Shown in pieces: positions 1-7,989 of a DNA stretch of 32,636 nucleotides. Source of the DNA: Porphyromonas sp. Lineage in GTDB: Bacteria > Bacteroidota > Bacteroidia > Bacteroidales > Porphyromonadaceae. The notes below the pieces were generated by a model that was given only the letters and a program-made list of their open reading frames with translations, was not told where the DNA came from and made no database searches. The stretch covers positions 1-32,636 of the forward strand of contig JAUNLH010000017.1 in the NCBI GenBank assembly GCA_030532365.1, given 5' to 3'. The translations under genes were made by a program, and so were the position numbers. Numbering within the stretch: position 1 is the stretch's first letter; each line of letters begins with the position of its first letter.

Positions 1-28
1 CCTGAGCCAGGATCAAACTCTTCATTGT
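1..28 (-). rRNA. 16S ribosomal RNA, 5' end only (partial)
   Basis: Read on the minus strand, the first bases contain GAGTTTGATCCTGGCTCAG, the near-universal sequence at the 5' end of 16S rRNA. Aligned by eye with the E. coli start (AAATTGAAGAG), the mature 5' end falls near position 28. Only the first 28 or so bases are in the window; the gene continues past position 1. The operon points out of the window and its promoter lies at 266-296, leaving a leader of about 230 bases. Confidence 0.93.
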
Positions 29-70
29 AAAAAAAGTTTTTATATGCCTGTGCTCGTGGAAGTTACATTT

Positions 71-198
71 GTACGTCGTACTACCCAACCTCGATCTGCG
101 AGATCCTCGCCGATCCAAAATTGACAGAGACTCAAATAGCTTACAGCTATTTGATCCCTCTTGTACTACTTGCTTGTTTCTACAGGTCTTGCCTGTAG
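71..198 (-). other. 16S rRNA leader with four short inverted repeats
   Basis: Between the rRNA promoter and the 16S start there are four inverted repeats: GTACG/CGTAC (71-81), GCGAG/CTCGC (98-110), CAAATAGC/GCTATTTG with a 5-base loop (133-153), and CTACAGG/CCTGTAG with a 5-base loop (180-198). None is followed by a T-run on the minus strand, so they are not ordinary terminators. RNA hairpins in an rRNA leader could serve precursor processing or antitermination. I saw no clear boxA. No protein-coding gene is convincing here. Confidence 0.5.
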
Positions 199-265
199 AT
201 TTCCTTGTCTCAATATGTCTATGTTCACTCCTAAATACCGACACTCTTTTGGTATGTCGGTTTTG

Positions 266-296
266 CAAAGATACCAAAAGATTTCTTGTTTTGCAA
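266..296 (-). promoter_or_regulatory. rRNA operon promoter, Bacteroidetes type
   Basis: On the minus strand a -33 TTG (296-294) is followed after exactly 20 bases by TATCTTTG (273-266), which matches the Bacteroidetes -7 consensus TAnnTTTG. Transcription should start near 259 and run toward the 16S gene, giving a leader of about 230 bases. The match to both elements and the spacing make this one of the best promoters in the window, as expected for an rRNA operon. Confidence 0.8.
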
Positions 297-586
297 GTGT
301 TGCCTTGATCTTTGTTTGCGTGTTTCTGATCTTCTCCTTGGATCTTGGTGAAATCATACCCGTCTCTCTGCTTTTGTGAAGGTTGTAAGGTATTGTTGCT
401 CTTGTGTTTATCGCTCTATCTATAGTGGTATAAGAGATCGTAAGGAAAGGCTCAGCCTGCTAATCTGGTATTTGCATCTATGATTGTGTAGTTGGTGTAA
501 AGTTGGTCTCCCTTATTGTAACTTACGATTTGGAGAGGTGAGGATATGAGGATCGGTACTGTAATATTGGACGCAGATTTATACCC
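297..586. other. Gene-free spacer upstream of the rRNA promoter
   Basis: I see no convincing coding region, RNA gene or strong terminator in this AT-rich spacer. It separates the minus-strand rRNA promoter from the repeat array and the plus-strand GH3 gene. A short palindrome (AGGCTCAGCCT, 448-458) is the only structure noted. Confidence 0.5.
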
Positions 587-680
587 GAACTTCGATTGAT
601 CAGAGTTGGGAACTTAGAGTTGTCGAAGTTGGGAACTTAGGTGCATCGAAGTTCCCAACTTAGATTTTTTAAGTTCGGAG
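587..680. repeat. 23-nt palindromic repeat array, copy 1
   Basis: Three full units begin at about 604, 627 and 650, a period of exactly 23 bases. A degenerate fourth begins near 672, and an inverted half-unit (CGAACTTCG) lies near 586-594. The core is an interrupted palindrome, AAGTT-SSS-AACTT, followed by AG and a 9-base linker usually ending in TCGA. The central triplet is GGG in the first two units and CCC in the third, so units two and three are perfect 13-base inverted complements. Similar arrays lie at 21961-22066 and at the window end. Minisatellite-bearing elements with about this unit length (BrickBuilt) are known from Porphyromonas gingivalis, but I cannot verify sequence identity. 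Confidence 0.8.
626..670 (+). terminator. Terminator-like hairpin formed by two repeat units
   Basis: AAGTTGGGAACTT (626-638) and AAGTTCCCAACTT (649-661) are perfect reverse complements separated by 10 bases. They are followed by AGA and six T residues (665-670). This has the shape of an intrinsic terminator for plus-strand transcription, but no plus-strand gene lies upstream within the window. It may be a by-product of the repeat array rather than a used terminator. Confidence 0.4.
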
Positions 681-799
681 GTCAATTGCAGCGATGTCGT
701 GGAGTGGTATTTGCAGTGAGCTATCATTGTGTCTTTTTGTGGGGGCATAAAACAGTTCGATCTTGATCATATCACCCAGAGAGATCTATGCCTCTGTGC

Positions 800-830
800 T
801 TGCTCCTTGGGCAACTTTTTGTTAGGTTTG
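800..830 (+). promoter_or_regulatory. Promoter of the GH3-serine hydrolase gene
   Basis: TTG (800-802), a 20-base spacer and TAGGTTTG (823-830) match the Bacteroidetes promoter pattern. The predicted transcription start, near 837, lies downstream of the earliest in-frame GTG (729) and upstream of the ATG at 894. This supports 894 as the true translation start. Confidence 0.65.
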
Positions 831-893
831 TCTTTACGAAAATGCGAGAATGTAAGAAACTGTTTGCAGTTGGCTACCATAAATATAGTAAGA

Positions 894-3893
894 ATGAGAA
901 AGGCCTTTTTTGTTTTATATCTATCACTTATCCCTTTGTCGAACATTAGCTTTGCTCAGAGTAGCAGTTTTCGGCAGCCAAGACTCCTAAGTGATGCGCA
1001 GTCGATGGTTGATGCTGAGTGGTATGCCGATGAGACAATGTCGCAGATGACATTGGAGGAGCGTCTGGCTCAGCTTATCATCCCGATGATTTATCCTAAG
1101 GAGGATGCGCAGTCTTTGGCTGCCTGGGATCAGATGGTGACTGTGAAGAAGTATGGTGGTGTGCTTTGGCAAAAAGGAACTCCTGAGGGGCAACTGCGAC
1201 TGACCAACCGTATGAGGGAGCGTGCGGAGATACCAATGTTGGTGACTATGGATGGGGAGTGGGGGCTATCGATGCGTTTGAATAATACTGTATCGTGGCC
1301 CCGTAATTTGGTAGTAGGTGCAACCAATAGCCCTGATCTCGCCTATCAGTATGGCAAGGCAACGGCAAAAGAGGCAAGGAGGATGGGGATTCATGTTAAT
1401 TTCGCTCCCGTGCTGGACGTCAATAGCAACCCTAGGAATCCTGTGATAGGGCCACGCTCTTTTGGGTCTAGCCCTAGACTTGTCGCTGATCTTGGTATTG
1501 CCTACTCGAGGGGGATGGAGGATGTGGGCGTCCTCTCTTGTGCTAAGCACTTCCCAGGTCATGGAGATACTGATAGTGACTCACATAAGACGCTTCCGAT
1601 ACTGACAAAGAGTAGAGAAGAGCTGGAGGAGCTTGAGCTCTTGCCCTTTAGAGCTTATATTCAGGCGGGTCTTGGTGGCATTATGGTCGGGCACCTCAAT
1701 ATACCTGCTCTTGATCCGAGTGGTAGAGCTACGAGTGCTAGTCCTATGGTGGTGACAGACTTATTACAGCGACAGATGGGCTTTGAGGGGCTCATCTTTA
1801 CCGATGGGCTAGGGATGCAAGGGATCATAGAGGGAAGTGGGGGGCACTCTGTCGCAGTAGAGGTCTTTAAGGCGGGTAGTGATCTACTACTTGCTCCTCG
1901 CAATCCAGATAAAGCGCTAGAGGAGCTGAAGGCCGCGGTCAATAGTGGTGAGATAGATAGGAGTGAGGTGGATAGGCGCTGCAAGAAGGTGCTGATGTGG
2001 AAGCATGTGCTGGGTGTGGTAGATGATAGAGATCCGCTCCCACTGAGCAACCTATTGCAAGAGATCAAGCCTAATAGTAGTTATGTGCTTTTGAATAGTA
2101 TTTATGACAAGGCGATGACCTTGGTGAAGAATAATCGTAACATCATCCCTCTTAATAAAGCTTCCCATCCACGTATAGCACTCCTCAGATACGGGGATAG
2201 GCGCACTCCTCATCTATTGAGTGCACTGAAGGAATATGCTCATGTAGAGGCACTTACCATCAGTAGCAAGACGGATAGCAGTGAGCGATCAAGGATTTAT
2301 ACTCAACTCAAGGGCTATGACGCTGTGGTTGTCGCAGTTACGTCAGAGGGTATGCGCTCCGATGCTGGTTTGGTAAGACTTGCGAGTGAGGGGCAGGTGG
2401 TGCTCTCGTTTTTCACATCGCCCTATGCAGCCATGCGCTATGGCAACTTGATCGAAGTCTCTGATGCAGTGACCTTTGCATACGACATGAGTAGCTATGC
2501 TCAGCGCTCTATGGGTGCTGCCATCATGGGAGGCAAACCGTTTGAAGGGCAGTTGCCAGTCGATCTATCTCCTCTATTCAAGGCAGGCACAACGGTGGAG
2601 GTAGTTAGTAGCCATCTCCCTGCGGCATTGCCGGAGGAGGTAGGTATGAAGAGCGAGGTGCTCTCTAAGATTGATAAGATAGCGAAGGAGGGGGTGGATA
2701 AGGGTGCCTACCCAGGCTGTCAGGTTTTGGTCATGAAAGAGGGGAAGATGGTGTATCATAAGGCTTTTGGCTACAAGGATGCTGCTAAGCGAGAACCCAA
2801 TAGCACAGAGACGCTTTACGATCTGGCATCCGTGACCAAAGCGGTGGTAACCACCCCGTTACTGATGATAGCAGTCGATGAAGGGTGGCTCAATACAGGA
2901 GATAGGATAGGGAAGCATGTCTCTTACCTAAAGGGCAGTAATAAGGAGCAGATTCGGGTGTCGGATCTGCTTTTTCATACGGGTGGGTTGCCTGCCATCA
3001 TACGTTTTTACTTCTCCATCATTGATAAAGAGAGCTATACCTCTCCTCTTCTGACCTATTCGAAGAGACCGGGCTTCCCGGTACAGATCGCACGAGATGC
3101 GTGGGTGAGAGGTCGCTTTGACTATTTGCCAGACCTAGTCTCAAAAGAGTCTTCAGAGCGCTATCCGGTTTGCTTTGCTGAGGGGCTCTATCTGAGTGAA
3201 GAGGTGAGAGCACTGATGAGAAAAGAGATACGCGACGCCAACGTGAGCCCAGCACGCTATCGCTATAGTGATATAGATTTTTTGGTCTTACAGGATCTGC
3301 TTGAAGAGCACTATGGGAAGCCACTTGACCAATTGTACTACGAGCGAATCACCCGACCACTAGGGACGACTCGTCTGTGCTTCAAGCCTTATGAGCGCTT
3401 CGCTAAGGAGGAGATCGCTGAGGGACAGAGAGATGACTTCCTCCGCAAGCAGACCTTGCGTGGCTATGTAGATGATGAGGCTGCTGCGATGCTCGGAGGG
3501 GTGTCTGGCAATGCAGGGCTATTCGGCAACGCTAGTGATCTGGCAAAAGTGCTTCAGTTACTGCTTAATAACGGCTTTTATGATGGGGTGCGCTATATCA
3601 ACCACTCCACTGTAAAGCTCTTCACCACTGCAAAGCACCGAACCTCACCTTATGCTCTTGGCTTTGATCGACATAGAGGTAAGGGGAAGAAAGGAAACAC
3701 TTGTGATGAGGCTTCCTTGAGCACCTACGGTCATACGGGCTTCACAGGGACTTCCTTTTGGATAGACCCAGAGCATGATCTAGTTTATGTCTTCCTGAGC
3801 AACAGAGTGGCTCCCATCAGGTGGAATAGTAAGCTCTCTAGGCTAGATATTCGTAAGCGGATCCACTCTGTGATCTATGAGGCGCTTTCCTGA
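894..3893 (+). CDS. Exported GH3 beta-N-acetylhexosaminidase fused to a class C beta-lactamase-like serine hydrolase
   Basis: The 999-residue product starts with a signal peptide (about 1-22, ending SFAQ), so it acts outside the cytoplasm. Residues about 45-370 are a family 3 glycoside hydrolase of the NagZ type. They carry the KHFPGHGDT motif (218-226), the DSH histidine (231) and the likely nucleophile Asp304 in FTDGLGM. A linker or GH3 C-terminal region follows. Residues about 585-999 are a serine hydrolase of the beta-lactamase/DD-peptidase fold: SVTK (646-649), YSD (791-793) and HTG (947-949) correspond to SxxK, YxN and KTG. The likely role is trimming of peptidoglycan or amino-sugar fragments; the substrate of the second domain is unknown. 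The ATG at 894 was chosen because a signal peptide begins there and a promoter ends just upstream; an in-frame GTG at 729 would add 55 unlikely residues. The gene's 3' end overlaps murD on the opposite strand. Confidence 0.9.
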   Translation: MRKAFFVLYLSLIPLSNISFAQSSSFRQPRLLSDAQSMVDAEWYADETMSQMTLEERLAQLIIPMIYPKEDAQSLAAWDQMVTVKKYGGVLWQKGTPEGQLRLTNRMRERAEIPMLVTMDGEWGLSMRLNNTVSWPRNLVVGATNSPDLAYQYGKATAKEARRMGIHVNFAPVLDVNSNPRNPVIGPRSFGSSPRLVADLGIAYSRGMEDVGVLSCAKHFPGHGDTDSDSHKTLPILTKSREELEELELLPFRAYIQAGLGGIMVGHLNIPALDPSGRATSASPMVVTDLLQRQMGFEGLIFTDGLGMQGIIEGSGGHSVAVEVFKAGSDLLLAPRNPDKALEELKAAVNSGEIDRSEVDRRCKKVLMWKHVLGVVDDRDPLPLSNLLQEIKPNSSYVLLNSIYDKAMTLVKNNRNIIPLNKASHPRIALLRYGDRRTPHLLSALKEYAHVEALTISSKTDSSERSRIYTQLKGYDAVVVAVTSEGMRSDAGLVRLASEGQVVLSFFTSPYAAMRYGNLIEVSDAVTFAYDMSSYAQRSMGAAIMGGKPFEGQLPVDLSPLFKAGTTVEVVSSHLPAALPEEVGMKSEVLSKIDKIAKEGVDKGAYPGCQVLVMKEGKMVYHKAFGYKDAAKREPNSTETLYDLASVTKAVVTTPLLMIAVDEGWLNTGDRIGKHVSYLKGSNKEQIRVSDLLFHTGGLPAIIRFYFSIIDKESYTSPLLTYSKRPGFPVQIARDAWVRGRFDYLPDLVSKESSERYPVCFAEGLYLSEEVRALMRKEIRDANVSPARYRYSDIDFLVLQDLLEEHYGKPLDQLYYERITRPLGTTRLCFKPYERFAKEEIAEGQRDDFLRKQTLRGYVDDEAAAMLGGVSGNAGLFGNASDLAKVLQLLLNNGFYDGVRYINHSTVKLFTTAKHRTSPYALGFDRHRGKGKKGNTCDEASLSTYGHTGFTGTSFWIDPEHDLVYVFLSNRVAPIRWNSKLSRLDIRKRIHSVIYEALS

Positions 3894-5227
3894 CTCTTGA
3901 GCTCCTTGAATAGCTGTATGAACTGATTGCCACGGTCCTCGTAGTTCTTAAAGAGGTCGAAGCTGGCACATGCCGGAGAGAGGAGTACTACATCCCCTTC
4001 ATCGTACTCTAATGTCTCTAAGATCTTGCGTAGCTCGTCGATGCTTCTTAGGTCGTAGCTGGGAATGCCTATAGGGTCGAAGGCCTTGTGGAGCTTCTCA
4101 CTGTCTAGAGTGAGGTAGAGTAGGGTCATGCACTTTGCCTTAACCAAATCTAAGATCTGACTGTAGTCGTTGCCCTTATCGGTCCCGCCAAGGATGAGAT
4201 GTGTCTTATGATCCGGCATGGCCTCAAGTGCATAGTGGGTGGCATCGATGTTGGTCGCTTTTGAGTCGTTGACAAATCGTGCACCTTGCCATGTGCCGAG
4301 ATGCTGTGTACGGTGCTTAATGCTGTGGAAGGTGGAGAGCGACTTCTCGTCTAGCTCTATGTCCAATGCTTTGAGGATGAGCATGGCAGCCAATATGTTG
4401 TAGGCATTATGCTTGCCGAGCAGCGACATCTCGTGGTAGGGAGTGTGAATACCTGTGAACATGCTAGTCTCCATATTGTAAGTGACAGTAGCATCTTTAG
4501 GATCATCGATGCCAAAAGTTAGCTGAGTCCCTGCCGTAAACTTTTGGCGCTCAAGTAGTCGCTTGGTCTCGGGATCGTCGCTTGAGTATATGGCTGTGTC
4601 CTTATCTTGCTGGTTCTGAAACACTCTGCCCTTGGCATCAGCATAAAGATCAAGTGAGTGGTCATAGCGATCGAGGTGGTCTGGAGTGATATTGAGCAGG
4701 GCAGCGACGTGCAAGCGTGTTTCGTACATGTGGTCTAGCTGGAAGCTGCTGAGTTCTAGGACATAGAAGTCGTGTGGCTCATTGACAACGCACTGAGCTA
4801 AAGACTTCCCAATGTTACCACAGGCTACGGCATCTCTTCCTGCCGCCTGAAGTAAGTGTGCAACAAGCGTAGTGGTGGTCGTCTTGCCATTACTCCCCGT
4901 TATCCCTATTAGTTGCTCCGGTCTAGTGTAACGTGCGGCGTACTCAATCTCGGAGATGACTGGGATCCCAGCCTCTACACACTTCTTGATGATCTCGGCA
5001 CTGTCGGGGATGCCAGGGCTTTTGATGACTTGATTTGCCTCTGCAATGAGCTCCCAATGATGCCCCCCCTCCTCGTAGGATATGCGATGTGTCTCTAGGA
5101 GTGCTCTCCTCTCTGGTTGGAGTTTGCCCGAGTCTGAGAGAAAGACGTGGTCGCCTTGCTTTTGAGCTAATATAGCTGACCAGATGCCACTCTCGCCTCC
5201 TCCTAAGATAACTGTCTTCTGTTGCAT
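3875..5227 (-). CDS. murD: UDP-N-acetylmuramoyl-L-alanine--D-glutamate ligase
   Basis: MurD adds D-glutamate to UDP-MurNAc-L-Ala in the cytoplasmic steps of peptidoglycan synthesis. The 450-residue length is normal. It has an N-terminal nucleotide-binding fold (ILGGGESG near residue 7), the ATP-binding GSNGKTT loop (111-117), TPDHLDRY (181-188), the Mur ligase FVNDSKATN motif (318-326) and the C-terminal LLSPACASFD motif (415-424). It is the last gene of the ftsL-ftsI-murE-mraY-murD operon, 3 bases after mraY. Its last 19 bases overlap the 3' end of the convergent GH3 gene, and no terminator is visible between the two. In most dcw clusters ftsW and murG follow murD; here they do not. Confidence 0.97.
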   Translation of the reverse strand: MQQKTVILGGGESGIWSAILAQKQGDHVFLSDSGKLQPERRALLETHRISYEEGGHHWELIAEANQVIKSPGIPDSAEIIKKCVEAGIPVISEIEYAARYTRPEQLIGITGSNGKTTTTTLVAHLLQAAGRDAVACGNIGKSLAQCVVNEPHDFYVLELSSFQLDHMYETRLHVAALLNITPDHLDRYDHSLDLYADAKGRVFQNQQDKDTAIYSSDDPETKRLLERQKFTAGTQLTFGIDDPKDATVTYNMETSMFTGIHTPYHEMSLLGKHNAYNILAAMLILKALDIELDEKSLSTFHSIKHRTQHLGTWQGARFVNDSKATNIDATHYALEAMPDHKTHLILGGTDKGNDYSQILDLVKAKCMTLLYLTLDSEKLHKAFDPIGIPSYDLRSIDELRKILETLEYDEGDVVLLSPACASFDLFKNYEDRGNQFIQLFKELKSQESAS

Positions 5228-5230
5228 GAT

Positions 5231-6496
5231 CTAGCGGAGCTTAAGTGTCACAAGTGCAAAAATAGCAAGCATGATCCCCACTAGTACAAATCGTACCGTC
5301 ACTTTTGCCTCCGGTATAGGGCGTATGGGACTCTGTATCAATGCATCAATGCTGTTGTCACCTGGTTTTTGGAAGTGGTGGTGCAAGGGTGTCATCTTGA
5401 AGACTCTACGCCCTTTACCAGAGCGCTTCTTGGTCCACTTGAAGTAGGTTGTCTGGATGATAACGGAGAGGACCTCAACAAGGAAGACCCCGCATAGGAT
5501 GGGCAGGAGTAGTTCTTTTCGTATTACTATAGCAAATACAGCTATGATGCCACCTAGGGTCAGGCTCCCTGTATCGCCCATAAAGACTTGGGCCGGATGT
5601 GAGTTGTACCACAAGAAACCGATCGTGGCACCTACAAATGTAGTGGCAAAGATCACAAGCTCCTCTGCCCCTGGGATAAACATGATATTGAGGTACGATG
5701 CGAACTCGATGTGCGAACTGGTGTAGGCAAGGATGCCCAGTACAACGCCTATAGTCGCGGAAGTGCCGGCCGCTAGTCCATCTAGCCCATCCGTCAGGTT
5801 GGCACCATTGGAGACCGCCATGATGATGAAGACAAAGATCAGTGTGACAAATAGGAATGTGAAGAGCTCGCTATTCTGACCTATGCCTATCTTCTCTGCC
5901 ACCTTTGCATAATCGAGGTTGTTGTTTTTAACAAATGGAATGGTGGTCTTTGTACTCTCTACTTCTGTCTTGGTGTATTGTGTAACCCTCTGTCCATCAA
6001 CTGTATAGATCTCAGCGTTTTCCTTGATTACTACTGCAGGGCTTGTGAGTAGTACGATAGAGACAAGTACCCCCAGTCCTAACTGAGCGATCAATTTGTA
6101 TCGCCCATGGAGCCCTTCCTTATCCTTCTTGAATACTTTGACGTAGTCATCTGCAAAACCCAGTATTCCAAGCCATAACGTAGTGACAAGCATAAGGATG
6201 ATATAGATGTTGTCTAGCTTGCAAAAGAGTAGGGTGGGTGCAACAATTGATATAATAATAATGATGCCCCCCATGGTGGGCGTACCCACTTTTGATAGTT
6301 GCCCCTCAAGGTCTAGAGGTCGTATGGAGTCAGCCATCTGCTTGGATCTTAACCAATCTATGATCTTACTCCCTACAAGGGTTGCTAATAGTAGGCTGGT
6401 GATGAATGCAAGCCCAGATCGGGTGGAGATGTAGGTAAAAGCCCCCATCCCAGGTACTTCCATACTCTCCAGATACTCAAATAGATAATACAGCAT
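5231..6496 (-). CDS. mraY: Phospho-N-acetylmuramoyl-pentapeptide-transferase
   Basis: MraY is the polytopic inner-membrane enzyme that transfers phospho-MurNAc-pentapeptide to undecaprenyl phosphate, forming lipid I. Signature motifs are present: FADDYVK (114-120, Asp116/Asp117), NLTDGLDGLA (233-242), MGDTGSLTLGG (306-316) and the C-terminal MTPLHHHF (368-375). At 421 residues it is about 60 longer than the E. coli enzyme. The extra length is mostly an insert around residues 155-200 (polar, with a KENAEIYTVDG stretch) between two membrane segments; as far as I recall this is usual in Bacteroidetes. It lies 18 bases after murE and 3 before murD in the same operon. Confidence 0.97.
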   Translation of the reverse strand: MLYYLFEYLESMEVPGMGAFTYISTRSGLAFITSLLLATLVGSKIIDWLRSKQMADSIRPLDLEGQLSKVGTPTMGGIIIIISIVAPTLLFCKLDNIYIILMLVTTLWLGILGFADDYVKVFKKDKEGLHGRYKLIAQLGLGVLVSIVLLTSPAVVIKENAEIYTVDGQRVTQYTKTEVESTKTTIPFVKNNNLDYAKVAEKIGIGQNSELFTFLFVTLIFVFIIMAVSNGANLTDGLDGLAAGTSATIGVVLGILAYTSSHIEFASYLNIMFIPGAEELVIFATTFVGATIGFLWYNSHPAQVFMGDTGSLTLGGIIAVFAIVIRKELLLPILCGVFLVEVLSVIIQTTYFKWTKKRSGKGRRVFKMTPLHHHFQKPGDNSIDALIQSPIRPIPEAKVTVRFVLVGIMLAIFALVTLKLR

Positions 6497-6514
6497 TGCT
6501 CTTTTTCTATATAT

Positions 6515-7978
6515 TCATTCCTGATTTCCACCAATGATTGCTTCAACTTCTTCTAAGTCGCTGAAATGATGTCTTACTCCCTTGACCTCCTGATAGGTCT
6601 CATGCCCCTTACCGGCTATGAGGACGATGTCATTGGGCTGTGCAAGTGAGCAGGCTGTTTTAATCGCCTCACGGCGGTTCGTGATACAGAGGGTTCGCTT
6701 CATGCTCTCTTTGTCCAGACCTTTAGCCATCTCCTCGATGATCTTCTCTGGATCTTCAAATCGAGGATTGTCTGAGGTTAGGATCACTCTCTCAGAGAGC
6801 TTGGCTGCAGCTGCAGCCATGATCGGGCGCTTGCCGTGGTCGCGGTCTCCTCCTGCCCCTACCACAGTGATAATCTCCCCCTTATGTGTCTTTTGCAGCT
6901 CCCTGAGTGTCGAAAGGACGTTTTCAAGCGCATCTGGCGTGTGTGCATAGTCTATAATGGTTACAAACCCGGTTGGTGACGTAAGGGTCTGAAAGCGACC
7001 CGTTACAGGAGTGAGCAGGCTGATGCCACGTAGCACTTCCTCCTCGGAAGCTCCTAAGAGTATTGCTGCCCCGTAGATGGCAAGAAGATTATATGCGTTG
7101 AACGACCCTACTAGTCTGGTGGCTACTTCCTGACCATTAAAGGTCATATCTGTACCATCGAGGTGCTGCTCAAGGATCTTACCCTTGAAGTCAGCATCAC
7201 GCTTAAGAGCATAGCTGTGAATATCTGCTTTGCTATTCTGTACCATCACGGTACCGTTGGAGTCATCGATATTGGTAAGTGCAAAGGCATCCTCGGATAG
7301 CCCATCAAAGAATCCCTGCTTGGCATGCAGATAGTTGAGAAATGTACCGTGATAGTCTAGGTGGTCTCTAGTGAGATTGGTAAATATTCCACCGCGGAAT
7401 CGGGTGCCACCGATGCGGTGCTGGTGTACAGCATGGGAGGAGACCTCCATAAAGGCATACTCACACCCTGCTTCGACCATCTCATGGAGATACCTTTGGA
7501 GGGTTAGTGCATCCGGGGTAGTGAGTCTGCTCTCTTGCTCCTGTTCGCCTATAATTACACATACCGTAGAGATCAAGCCTGTGCGGTACCCAAGGTGAGA
7601 GAATAGACGCTGCAGTAATGTAGCGATAGTGGTCTTACCATTGGTACCCGTAACTCCCACCAAATGTAGCTTCTCAGATGGGTGGTCGTAGAAGTTTGCA
7701 GCCAACTCACCAAGAATAAGGTCAGTGTGCTCTACACGTACGAAAGTAATACCACTCGGCTGTGCCTCAGGGATCTCCTCGCATAGGATCGCTACGGCAC
7801 CTTTCTCAATAGCGCTGGGGATAAAGGTGTGACCATCAGTGACTGTTCCTCTGATGGCAACAAATAGTTCGCCTGGCTCTACTTGCCGAGAGTCGCTAGT
7901 TATCTTTTTAATATCTATCTGACATGAGCCTGCCAGCACCTCATGTGATATCCCTTTTAATAATTCATTTAACTTCAT
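6515..7978 (-). CDS. murE: UDP-N-acetylmuramoyl-L-alanyl-D-glutamate ligase, predicted diaminopimelate-adding
   Basis: MurE adds the third amino acid to the peptidoglycan stem peptide. The 487-residue protein has the ATP loop GTNGKTT (111-117), TRDHLDYHGT (203-212), GAGGDRDHGKRP (375-386) and GKGHE (456-460). Residues 403-406 are DNPR followed by FEDP, the signature that in characterised MurE enzymes goes with meso-diaminopimelate rather than lysine. It sits 11 bases after ftsI and 18 before mraY. Length and motif content are ordinary and no defect is visible. The function is firm; substrate choice is inferred from the motif only. Confidence 0.96.
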   Translation of the reverse strand: MKLNELLKGISHEVLAGSCQIDIKKITSDSRQVEPGELFVAIRGTVTDGHTFIPSAIEKGAVAILCEEIPEAQPSGITFVRVEHTDLILGELAANFYDHPSEKLHLVGVTGTNGKTTIATLLQRLFSHLGYRTGLISTVCVIIGEQEQESRLTTPDALTLQRYLHEMVEAGCEYAFMEVSSHAVHQHRIGGTRFRGGIFTNLTRDHLDYHGTFLNYLHAKQGFFDGLSEDAFALTNIDDSNGTVMVQNSKADIHSYALKRDADFKGKILEQHLDGTDMTFNGQEVATRLVGSFNAYNLLAIYGAAILLGASEEEVLRGISLLTPVTGRFQTLTSPTGFVTIIDYAHTPDALENVLSTLRELQKTHKGEIITVVGAGGDRDHGKRPIMAAAAAKLSERVILTSDNPRFEDPEKIIEEMAKGLDKESMKRTLCITNRREAIKTACSLAQPNDIVLIAGKGHETYQEVKGVRHHFSDLEEVEAIIGGNQE

Positions 7979-7989
7979 AATCTCTTCGC

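Noticed and set aside
69-379. Small open frames in the region upstream of 16S rRNA
   Set aside because: They overlap the rRNA leader and promoter, start without any ribosome-binding signal and overlap each other on both strands.
587-680. CRISPR array interpretation of the 23-nt repeats
   Set aside because: The period is too short, the linkers are only 9 bases and partly conserved, the units decay at the edges and there are no cas genes.
729-893. N-terminal extension of the GH3 protein from a GTG start
   Set aside because: It would begin before the predicted transcription start and bury the signal peptide at residue 56.
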